Assembly: GCA_023252095.1 (NCBI GenBank)
Contig: JAHEXN010000189.1
Coordinates: 1-7,060 of the forward strand
Source of the DNA: Actinomycetes bacterium
Lineage (GTDB): Bacteria; Actinomycetota; Actinomycetes; Propionibacteriales; Nocardioidaceae
Length of the DNA: 7,060 nt
Direction: 5' to 3'
In this document: one piece after another, positions 1-5,213 of the stretch
Position numbering within the stretch: position 1 is the first letter of the stretch
Layout of the letters: each line of letters begins with the position of its first letter
The notes under the pieces: model-generated
Seen by the model: the letters and a program-made list of their open reading frames with translations, nothing else
Database searches by the model: none
Told to the model about the DNA's origin: nothing
Program-made: the position numbers and the translations under genes

Positions 1-489
1 GCCGTTGATCCAGTCCTCGTCCAACGCATCCGGGTAGATCGCATCCCGGAGCGCTCGAACCACCCGGCGCAGCTGCACGGGCTCATGCGTCGTGGCGACG
101 GCGAGCAGCCAGGGTTCAGCATCAGCCACGACCTTGGCGCCGATGTGCTTGAGCCCGAAGGTGAACAGCTTCACGTGATCCAACCGGATCTCACCTTCAG
201 CGGCGGCTTCACCCAGGGCGGGCAGCTCGCGCATCGTGGTGTCGGCGTTGATCAGACTCCTGGTCTGGCGGGCGTCGATCCGCAGATGGTCCCGCGCCCA
301 CGCGGTCACGGTCGAGGCCCCGTCGAGCTCGTACTCCGCCGTCCGTTCCAGCTCGGCCAGGTGGTGGGCCTTGGCGGCGTCCAACGCGTCTTGGGCGGTC
401 TGGATCGCGACCAGAGCAGACCGATGATCGCCCGAGCCGACGGTGCGCGCGGCTGTTCGCAGCGCTTGCACCGTGGGTCCGGGGTTCAT
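1..489 (-). CDS. 13E12 repeat / DUF222 family protein, N-terminal part (truncated by window edge)
   Basis: The reading frame is open from an ATG at 489-487 to the window edge and gives 163 residues (start MNPGPTVQAL). The pattern is that of DUF222, the N-terminal domain of the actinobacterial 13E12 repeat family: a helical stretch rich in Ala, Glu and Leu, then 'STVTAWARDHLRID', 'TMRELPALGEAAAEGEIRLDH' and a run ending near 'DEDWING'. Full-length members usually carry a C-terminal HNH nuclease domain, which would lie beyond position 1 and cannot be checked here. The family is multicopy in actinobacterial genomes, and in mycobacteria some members belong to the LexA/SOS regulon. The molecular role is unknown. 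The ATG is chosen because the promoter at 496-524 puts the transcription start at its A. There is no Shine-Dalgarno sequence before it. Family assignment is firm; nuclease activity is inference. Confidence 0.88.
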   Translation of the reverse strand, partial: MNPGPTVQALRTAARTVGSGDHRSALVAIQTAQDALDAAKAHHLAELERTAEYELDGASTVTAWARDHLRIDARQTRSLINADTTMRELPALGEAAAEGEIRLDHVKLFTFGLKHIGAKVVADAEPWLLAVATTHEPVQLRRVVRALRDAIYPDALDEDWING

Positions 490-495
490 GTGACG

Positions 496-524
496 ACTCT
501 ACTCGAACAGACGTTCGAACACAA
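496..524 (-). promoter_or_regulatory. Predicted promoter of the 13E12 gene, leaderless
   Basis: On the minus strand a TTGTGT -35-like hexamer (524-519) is followed by exactly 17 bases and a TAGAGT -10 hexamer (501-496). Six bases then separate the -10 from the A of the ATG at 489, so transcription would start at or within a base of the start codon. Leaderless transcripts are common in actinobacteria, and the lack of any ribosome binding site here agrees with that. The 17-base spacer consists of the LexA palindrome plus one base. Confidence 0.65.
503..518. promoter_or_regulatory. LexA binding site (SOS box)
   Basis: TCGAACAGACGTTCGA (plus strand) has perfect 6-bp inverted arms, TCGAAC and GTTCGA, around a 4-base centre. 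It matches the GAAC-N4-GTTC core of LexA boxes in Gram-positive bacteria and the extended TCGAAC/GTTCGA form known from mycobacteria. It sits between the -35 and -10 of the 13E12 gene, where bound LexA would block RNA polymerase. The gene is therefore expected to be induced by DNA damage. Repression itself is inferred. Confidence 0.85.
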
Positions 525-783
525 CAGTCTGAGTCGAATATTCTGCTGGAATAGCAGTGATTTCGGTCCGGCGGCCCTGTCAGATTCGCTGGGCCGCGAC
601 CGTCCGCTTCTGGTCCATGGCCGCTTGTCCGTCACCACCGCAGTCCGTGACCTGACCAGCCCTTCGAGGCTCACGCCCCAGAGGGCGTTCACACCTCAGG
701 GAGCGGGGAGGGGCAGAGGGCGTTCACAGCTCAGGGAATGGGAGGAACGGGAGCGGGCGGGGGCAGGAACGCGAGGACGCTTC
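525..783. other. Intergenic region, no gene seen
   Basis: This stretch lies between the stop of the DUF5709 gene (784) and the promoter of the 13E12 gene. About 525-565 is AT-richer than its surroundings and contains the palindrome GAATATTC (536-543) and a small hairpin, CTGCT/AGCAG (543-547 with 553-557). The part next to the DUF5709 gene is purine-rich on the plus strand and carries the direct repeat at 679-737. Open frames here have no ribosome binding site and no recognisable protein. Confidence 0.6.
679..737. repeat. Two-copy direct repeat, 24 bp with 35-bp period
   Basis: The unit at 679-702 recurs at 714-737 with one mismatch in 24 (C694-C695 versus A728-G729 region). The shared core is AGAGGGCGTTCACA and then CTCAGGGA. 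The 11-base spacer is G-rich. The repeat lies just downstream of the DUF5709 gene. It is not an inverted repeat, so it is not a terminator stem. Confidence 0.8.
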
Positions 784-1236
784 TCACACCGCGTCGCCGT
801 CCTCCGCCTCGATCGCGTCGAGCTGGTCCTCGCTCCAGGTGTGCACCGCAGCCTCCTCCGCGCTCGCGCCGGCTCCGTCGATGCCGACGTCGCTCGCGAG
901 CTGCTGCTGGTCCTCGTCGAGGCCCGAGCCTTCGTCGGGCGCCACGAGGCGGCCCGACCGCTCGTCGCCCGCGTACGACTCCGCAGGATCGTCAGCCTCG
1001 TTCGAGTCGAGATCGGCGGCATCTGCGGCGTCCGACGGGGTGATCCCGGTGTCGTCAGGCACCTCCTGCGCGAGGCGTTCCTCGAAGGACTCGCCCTCCT
1101 CCTGCTCCTCGGCCGTCACGCCCTTGGCGAAGACGCCGCGCGGCTTCTCGGGCGGCGAGAACCCCTCGTCGAGCACGTCGTCGACGCCCCGGTCCACGAG
1201 GGAGTCCTCGGGCTGCATCTGCGCGTCGTTGCTCAT
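784..1236 (-). CDS. DUF5709 domain-containing protein
   Basis: This is a 150-residue, very acidic, soluble protein without signal peptide or membrane segment. It has the marks of DUF5709, an actinobacterial family of unknown function: 'DDVLDEGFSPPEKPRG' (about residues 19-34), 'ESFEERLAQEVPD' (about 49-61), 'SGRLVAPDEG' (about 94-103) and 'DVGIDGAGASAEEAAVH' near the C terminus. The start is well set: AGGAGG at 1246-1241 lies 4 bases before the ATG (1236-1234). The sequence is low in complexity and rich in Asp, Glu, Ala and Gly, which suggests partial disorder. The gene is on the same strand as the GH16 gene upstream but is separated from it by a strong hairpin, so it is probably transcribed independently. 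No function is proposed. Confidence 0.88.
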   Translation of the reverse strand: MSNDAQMQPEDSLVDRGVDDVLDEGFSPPEKPRGVFAKGVTAEEQEEGESFEERLAQEVPDDTGITPSDAADAADLDSNEADDPAESYAGDERSGRLVAPDEGSGLDEDQQQLASDVGIDGAGASAEEAAVHTWSEDQLDAIEAEDGDAV

Positions 1237-1322
1237 CGTGCCTCCTGCTGGGTCGGGAACGTGGTCGTCCTCGAGCCTGTCACGCCGACGCGTGCGCGCA
1301 AGGCGAGCGGCACCTGCACGAG

Positions 1323-1364
1323 GATCCGCCCCGGAACCGTCGGGGGACGGTTCCGGGGCGGATC
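1323..1364 (-). terminator. Hairpin terminator after the GH16 gene
   Basis: A perfect 19-bp inverted repeat (arms 1323-1341 and 1346-1364) encloses a 4-base loop. The 3' end of the GH16 gene is 27 bases before it in the direction of transcription. No T-run follows on the minus strand, which is usual for terminators of high-GC actinobacteria. Being symmetric, it could also act on plus-strand transcripts. Confidence 0.8.
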
Positions 1365-1391
1365 GGCGATCACCGCATCAGCGTGCGGAGG

Positions 1392-3482
1392 TCACTGCCA
1401 GACCCTCACGTAGTCGACCTGCAGCGTCGCCTTGTCGATCCCCTGACCCTCGGGGAAGGCGTTGTCGCCCGTGCCGAGCATCTGCGTCAGGTTCAGGTTG
1501 AACGGCGTGTCGAACGGCGCCGATCCCACGAGGGGAGCCAACGGGCTGATCGTGTGGTCGAGGCACAACGTGCCGTCGATCGAGATCGTCAGCTTCTGCT
1601 CCGTCCACTCCAGCACGTACGTGTGGAAGTCGGTCGGCTTGTAGACGAGGCACTTGTTGTTCGTCCTGGTGCCCCACGGCAGCACCGAGTTGTAGTGCAG
1701 CGCCGGGATCAGCCGGTCGGGGTACTGCGAGTAGAACTCGACGATGTCGATCTCGCCCGAGCCGGGCCACGTGCCGTACTGCGGGTTCTGCGGCAGCATC
1801 CACAGCGCGGACTGGAGGCCCGGGCCGTTCGTCTGCGGCATGGCCGCGCGGATCTCGTACCGGCCGTACGCCTGCGAGAACTTGCCGAAGCTCGACACGG
1901 CCGCCGACGTGTAGTTCGTCGTGACCGGACCTGCCGGGTGGTCACACGTGACCGGCTCGGTCTCGTGGATCGTGGAGAGCTGCAGCACGCCGCCGCTCAC
2001 CGCGATGTTGCGGTCACCCAGGAAGCAGTCGCCGTACGAGAAGGCCGACTCCATCGTGGTGATCGGGTGCCACTTCGTGGTGTCGAGCGTGTCGCCGCGG
2101 AACTCGTCGACGAACGTGCACGCCCACGGGGTGCCGTCCGACTTGAGGATCGGCGAACCGCAGTCGGGGCCGGTCGGTGTCGTGCCGCCTCCCGCCGGCG
2201 GCGAATCGACGGGCACCTGGGCCGCGTCGAACTGGGCCTGCGCGTCAGCCTGCGCCGCCGCCAGGGCCGTGGCCCGTGCCTCAGCGTCGGCCTGAGCCTT
2301 GGCCTGGGCGATCGCGTCGGTCTGCGCCGTGACGACGGCCCAGTAGTAGGCCTCCCAGTGGGTCGTCGAGGTGACGGTCTTGGTGGAGGTGACCGTCTTG
2401 GTCGAGGTCGCGGTGCCGTGGCCCACGAAGTCGCCGACGACCGCGGTCTCGTTGACCGTGACCGTCTCGGTCGCGGTCCAGGACTCGGTGGCCTCGATGC
2501 CCGCCGCGACCTGCGCCTCGGCGTCGGCCTTCGCCCGCTCCTTGGCGATGGGACGCGCCTCGGCGTCGGCCTGCGCACGCGCGTCGGTGAGGGCGGCGAC
2601 GTACGCGTTCCAGGTGGCCCACCAGTCGGCCTCGGCCTGGGACGCGGCGTGCGCCGTGCCGGTGGCGGTGGCGGTGGCCGTGGCCTCGGCGGAGCCGTGG
2701 CCCACGACGTCACCGATCGTGTGCGTCTCGTCGACCGTGACGGTCTCCGTCGCGGTCCACGTGCCGGTGGCGTCGTAGCCGCGCGCATGACGGTCGACCT
2801 GCGCCTGCGCGTCGGCCTGCGCCTGCGCCTTCGCGATCGGACGGGCCACCGCATCGGCGTCCGCCCGGGCCTTCTCGCTCGCCGCGAGGTAGGCGTTCCA
2901 GGTGGCCCACCAGTCGGCCTCGGCCTGAGACGCGGCGTGCGCGCTTCCCGTGGCCGTGGCGGTGGCCGTCGCCTCGGCGGAGCCGTAGCCCACGAACTGG
3001 TCGATCGTGACCCACTCCTGGGCCGTGACGGTCTCCGTCGCGGTCCAGGTGCCGGTGGCGTCGTAGCCGAGGGCAGCGCGGTCGGCCTGCGCCTGGGCGT
3101 CGGCCTGCGCCTGGGCCTTGGCGATCGGGCGCGCCTGCGCGTCAGCCTTGGCCTTGGCCTCCTCGACGGCGGCGATCCAGGCGTTCCACGTGGCCCAGTA
3201 GCTCGCCTCCCAGGCGGCCTCCGCCGTGTGCGACAGGGTCACGGTCGCAGATGCCGTGGCTGTCGCCGTGCCGTATCCCACGAACTGGCCGACCGTCGCC
3301 CACTCCTGGACCGTGACGGTCTGGGACTGTGTGGACGTCTCGGTGGCCGTGAAGGTCTCCGCGGCCGACGACGCGGTGGACGCGCCCGCCAGGGTCAGGC
3401 TGGTCATCAGTGCTGCGGCGATGGCAACGACGACGGCACGAAGTGCGGTCGCCGAGCCACGCCACCGGGTGGTGGCGAACAT
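1392..3482 (-). CDS. Secreted GH16 family beta-glucanase-like protein with four N-terminal repeats
   Basis: The protein has 696 residues. A Sec signal peptide comes first: 'RWRG..ALR', a hydrophobic stretch at about 15-35, and likely cleavage near 'ASTASSA-AET' (about residue 40). Residues about 43-422 are four tandem copies of an unrecognised ~95-residue repeat. A Pro/Gly/Thr linker follows (about 423-440), then a GH16 domain (about 453-696). The catalytic motif GEIDIVEF has E577 (nucleophile), D579 and E582 (acid/base). Its E-x-D-x-x-E form is typical of laminarinase-like GH16 enzymes that cut beta-1,3-glucans, rather than lichenases (E-x-D-x-E). 'SALWMLP' and the C-terminal 'VDYVRVWQ' are also typical of GH16. 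Six cysteines occur (441, 455, 486, 513, 611, 640), all at or after the linker. No sortase signal or C-terminal membrane segment is visible. The ATG at 3482 is preferred over the in-frame ATG at 3500 because GAGAGGGAG lies just before it. The exact substrate is not determined. Confidence 0.9.
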   Translation of the reverse strand: MFATTRWRGSATALRAVVVAIAAALMTSLTLAGASTASSAAETFTATETSTQSQTVTVQEWATVGQFVGYGTATATASATVTLSHTAEAAWEASYWATWNAWIAAVEEAKAKADAQARPIAKAQAQADAQAQADRAALGYDATGTWTATETVTAQEWVTIDQFVGYGSAEATATATATGSAHAASQAEADWWATWNAYLAASEKARADADAVARPIAKAQAQADAQAQVDRHARGYDATGTWTATETVTVDETHTIGDVVGHGSAEATATATATGTAHAASQAEADWWATWNAYVAALTDARAQADAEARPIAKERAKADAEAQVAAGIEATESWTATETVTVNETAVVGDFVGHGTATSTKTVTSTKTVTSTTHWEAYYWAVVTAQTDAIAQAKAQADAEARATALAAAQADAQAQFDAAQVPVDSPPAGGGTTPTGPDCGSPILKSDGTPWACTFVDEFRGDTLDTTKWHPITTMESAFSYGDCFLGDRNIAVSGGVLQLSTIHETEPVTCDHPAGPVTTNYTSAAVSSFGKFSQAYGRYEIRAAMPQTNGPGLQSALWMLPQNPQYGTWPGSGEIDIVEFYSQYPDRLIPALHYNSVLPWGTRTNNKCLVYKPTDFHTYVLEWTEQKLTISIDGTLCLDHTISPLAPLVGSAPFDTPFNLNLTQMLGTGDNAFPEGQGIDKATLQVDYVRVWQ
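2217..3356 (-). repeat. Array of four ~95-codon tandem repeats in the GH16 gene
   Basis: The units are about 3051-3356, 2763-3050, 2481-2762 and 2217-2480, in order of translation. Each starts with a Thr/Val-alternating segment (TWTATETVT in units 2 and 3). It continues with a V-G-[YH]-G motif, an Ala/Thr run (ATATAT in units 2 and 3), a Trp-rich segment (WWATWNAY in units 2 and 3), and an Ala/Gln/Asp helix such as ARPIAKAQAQADAQAQ. Units 2 and 3 are closest: 2605-2654 and 2893-2942 match at 49 of 50 bases with an offset of 288 bp. Unit 4 is the most divergent and holds an internal STKTVT doublet. Unit boundaries are approximate. Confidence 0.88.
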
Positions 3483-3510
3483 GTGAGTCTCCCTCTCCAT
3501 GGAGAGTCAC
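3483..3510 (-). promoter_or_regulatory. Hairpin over the ribosome binding site of the GH16 gene
   Basis: On the minus strand the arms GTGACTCTCC (3510-3501) and GGAGACTCAC (3492-3483) pair at 9 of 10 positions around an 8-base loop. The loop and 3' arm contain the Shine-Dalgarno sequence GAGAGGGAG, and the hairpin ends directly at the ATG (3482). An overlapping 14-bp perfect palindrome (3493-3506, CTCTCCATGGAGAG) is an alternative fold. Either would hide the ribosome binding site. That it regulates translation is inference. Confidence 0.5.
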
Positions 3511-3674
3511 CGATGCGGCTGTGCGCCGCACCGACTCGTTCGCCCTCCCAAGCTCGCGAGTCAGGACTCTCCTCCTGTCATGGAAAGTACCAAAGTCCCG
3601 GACTTATGGCGAGGGGTCCCGTGACCTAAGTGGGAAGCCCTCTGCCGAAGGCCGCGTGAGAGCCGATCCGTCGG
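3511..3674 (-). promoter_or_regulatory. Upstream region and structured leader of the GH16 gene
   Basis: This is the gap between the methyltransferase stop and the GH16 ribosome-binding-site hairpin. It holds a perfect 6-bp stem (3514-3519 with 3525-3530) and a 5-bp stem CAGGA/TCCTG (3562-3566 with 3573-3577). It also holds an operator-like cluster: AAAGTACC (3584-3591), AAAGTCCC (3592-3599) and the inverted GGACTT (3600-3605). The promoter is probably here, but no -35/-10 pair stands out; TTAGGT with ATAAGT is one weak option on the minus strand. No obvious terminator for the methyltransferase gene is present, so read-through into the GH16 gene is possible. Confidence 0.4.
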
Positions 3675-4322
3675 TCAGCGACGACGCAGCAGGGCGAGTG
3701 CGCCTCCCGCGAGGTCACGGACCTCGGCCGTGACCAGGCCGCACTCCAGCACCGTGTCCTCGACCTGCGCGCACTGCTCGACCGACCCCAGCTGGAGGAC
3801 CACAAAACCCTCCGGTTCCAGGTGTTGGGCGGCCACACGGACGCAATCGCGCGCGACGTCGAGGCCGTCGTCGCCGCCGTCGATCGCCCACACCGGATCG
3901 GCGGGAAACACCTGGACCCCGGCCGAGGGGACCCACGGCGGGTCCGCGATGACCAGGACGAACTGCTCGTCGTCACGAAGGACCTTGGTCATGGGCCCAC
4001 ACCGGACATCGGCATCGACGCCCGCCGCGGCGGCGTTCTCCCGGGCCAGTTCGCACGCGTGGGGCTCGCGGTCGACCTGGACGAGATGACGGTCGGTGGA
4101 GTGCACTGCCGCCAACCCGATGTGCCCGGCTCCGCTGCACAGCTCGAGGACGTCCCCGGCCGCCGCGGAGTCGAGGAGCTCACGGGCCCACGCCGATTGC
4201 GCGAGCGTCCAGGGCCGCGGGACGAGCACGCTGTCGTCGAAGACGATGTCGACCGGCCCGAAGGGCAGGCGGGCACGCGCCGGCGGTGCTGCCGGCGCGG
4301 TGTCCAGCTCGAGCTCGTCCAT
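3675..4322 (-). CDS. Class I SAM-dependent methyltransferase (PrmC/HemK-like fold)
   Basis: This is a 215-residue cytoplasmic protein. The SAM-binding motif I is 'VLELCSGAGHIGL' (about residues 58-70). An acidic motif II follows ('VQVDREPHACELARENA', about 81-97), and the catalytic-type motif IV is 'ADPPWVP' (about 126-132). The D/N-PP-Y/F/W signature belongs to methyltransferases acting on amide or amino nitrogen, such as the PrmC/HemK, RsmC/RsmD and adenine N6 groups. 'VLVPRPWT' near residue 32 resembles the segment before motif I in PrmC-like proteins, but the long N-terminal domain of true PrmC is missing. The target is unknown. The ATG at 4322 is chosen over an in-frame ATG at 4373 because AAGGAGG lies about 7 bases before it and the longer form has no ribosome binding site. 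It diverges from the gene at 4421. Confidence 0.85.
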   Translation of the reverse strand: MDELELDTAPAAPPARARLPFGPVDIVFDDSVLVPRPWTLAQSAWARELLDSAAAGDVLELCSGAGHIGLAAVHSTDRHLVQVDREPHACELARENAAAAGVDADVRCGPMTKVLRDDEQFVLVIADPPWVPSAGVQVFPADPVWAIDGGDDGLDVARDCVRVAAQHLEPEGFVVLQLGSVEQCAQVEDTVLECGLVTAEVRDLAGGALALLRRR

Positions 4323-4420
4323 CGACGTCCTCCTTGGTGTCGACCCCAGGGTTCCCTCGGCCGCGCAATCCATGCGCCCACCGGTACATGCGCACCAGCT
4401 TTCCGGGGTACTCGCCCCAC

Positions 4421-4891
4421 ATGGACCTTCTCGCGCACTACGTCCGCATCCACCTGACCGGCGCTGCCGCCGGGATCGAGCTGTTCGGCCGGGGCGCCGA
4501 CCTCCACGACCCGCAGGCGCGTGCCGCGACGGCCCGGATCCGCGAGGAGCTCGTGGAGGAGCGTGCCTGGCTGCGCAGCCTGGTCGAACGCCTGGGCTCC
4601 ACCGAGCCGACGCTGACGCAGGTCGTCGCGAAGGTCGGCGAGCGCCTCGGCCGCCTCAAGCCCAACGGAGACCTCCTGCACCGCACCGCGCTGACCGACG
4701 TCATCGACCTCGAGACGATGCACGACGCCGTGTCCGGCAAGGTCGCTGGCTGGGAGGCCTTGCTCGAGCTCGAGGACCCCCGCGCGGACCGCGGCGACCT
4801 GGAGCGGCTGCACGCCCAGGGCCTGCGCCAGATCGCGGAGCTCAAGGAGCTCCACCAGGCCGCTGCGCGTCGCGCCTGGGCCGTCAACTAG
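4421..4891 (+). CDS. Helical protein of unknown function
   Basis: I do not recognise this 156-residue protein (start MDLLAHYVRIHLTG). It is rich in Leu, Ala, Glu and Arg in heptad-like runs ('IREELVEERAWLRSLVERLG', 'QVVAKVGERLGRLKP', 'LERLHAQGLRQIAELKELHQAAARRAW') and looks all-helical. A four-helix bundle of the ferritin-like type is possible, with 'IDLETMHDAVSGKVAGWEALLELE' as a third helix, but no full set of metal ligands can be pointed to. It has no signal peptide and no membrane segment. The start is uncertain: the ATG at 4421 has only a weak upstream GGGG, and an in-frame ATG at 4388 is no better. The TAG stop lies in a CTAG shared with the convergent zinc-ribbon gene. Confidence 0.75.
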   Translation: MDLLAHYVRIHLTGAAAGIELFGRGADLHDPQARAATARIREELVEERAWLRSLVERLGSTEPTLTQVVAKVGERLGRLKPNGDLLHRTALTDVIDLETMHDAVSGKVAGWEALLELEDPRADRGDLERLHAQGLRQIAELKELHQAAARRAWAVN

Positions 4892-5025
4892 TCCGTCGCG
4901 CCGGACTCCACCTGGAACTCCGCGTCGCACCGCACGCACGCGTAGAGGGAGTACCCCGGCACGTCGCCGAGGTGGACGGCGGTGTCCTCGAGACACTCGG
5001 GACAGATTCTGATCAGCTCGCTCAC
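4888..5025 (-). CDS. Small zinc-ribbon protein, 45 residues
   Basis: A short frame starts with GTG at 5025-5023 and stops with TAG at 4890-4888. Its protein has two CxxC pairs, C8-P-E-C11 and C30-V-R-C33, separated by 18 residues. That is the layout of a small zinc ribbon in which four cysteines bind one Zn. The segment between them, 'DVPGYSLYACVRC', looks like a beta hairpin, and the tail is acidic ('DAEFQVESGATD'). There is no catalytic domain; such proteins usually bind nucleic acid or protein partners, but no partner is suggested here. The weak point is translation initiation: GTG has an AAGGA only about 13 bases upstream. The regular cysteine spacing and the exact tail-to-tail fit with the neighbour support a real gene. 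Confidence 0.68.
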   Translation of the reverse strand: MSELIRICPECLEDTAVHLGDVPGYSLYACVRCDAEFQVESGATD

Positions 5026-5121
5026 GCGGCGGGTCGTCCTTGCAGGGAAGATCCTCGCCGCCGGCTGCGTCAGCGGTTCGTCGCCATCCTAGGACGACGT
5101 CACCGGGAGAGGTGGCGCGGC

Positions 5122-5141
5122 CCTGCTGTGTGCTCAACAGG
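5122..5141 (-). terminator. Possible weak terminator after the GAF-ANTAR gene
   Basis: On the minus strand CCTGTTG (5141-5135) can pair with CAGCAGG (5128-5122) around a 6-base loop, with one G-U pair. It lies about 70 bases after the stop of the GAF-ANTAR gene and before the zinc-ribbon gene. The stem is short and has no T-run, so the call is tentative. The rest of 5026-5213 shows no supported gene. Confidence 0.25.
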
Positions 5142-5213
5142 ACCGCTTGATCTCGCAGTACCCGAGTCCGCGACGGCCCATGCGCACGTCAGCGACGCAA
5201 TGAGCGGCACCTG

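Noticed and set aside
486..692. Minus-strand frame of 68 codons ending in an ATGA overlap with the 13E12 start
   Set aside because: The overlap looks operon-like, but the frame has no ribosome binding site, crosses the SOS promoter and resembles no protein.
85..1413. Long plus-strand open frame across the 13E12 gene, the intergenic region and the DUF5709 gene
   Set aside because: It runs antisense through two well-supported genes and a non-coding region, and its product has no family features.
3483..3500. Upstream in-frame ATG at 3500 as start of the GH16 gene
   Set aside because: It would add six residues but places the ribosome binding site inside the coding region. The ATG at 3482 has the proper GAGAGGGAG spacing.
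3586..3599. Possible DosR/DevR box (minus strand GGGACTTTGGTACT)
   Set aside because: It resembles the GGGACTTTNGTCCC-type motif but misses two positions in the second half, and no other dormancy-regulon gene is present. I kept it only as a generic half-site cluster.
1383..3629. Long plus-strand open frame (748 codons) opposite the GH16 gene
   Set aside because: It is Arg/Gly/Val-rich low-complexity sequence caused by the GC-rich repeats of the real gene on the other strand. It has no recognisable domain and no ribosome binding site.
5086..5091. TAGGAT (minus strand) as -10 of the zinc-ribbon gene
   Set aside because: There is no matching -35 hexamer at 16-18 bases upstream, so a promoter cannot be supported.
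3989..5137. Minus-strand open frame of 382 codons
   Set aside because: It overlaps the zinc-ribbon, helical-protein and methyltransferase genes in other frames, and its composition is that of a GC-rich shadow frame.
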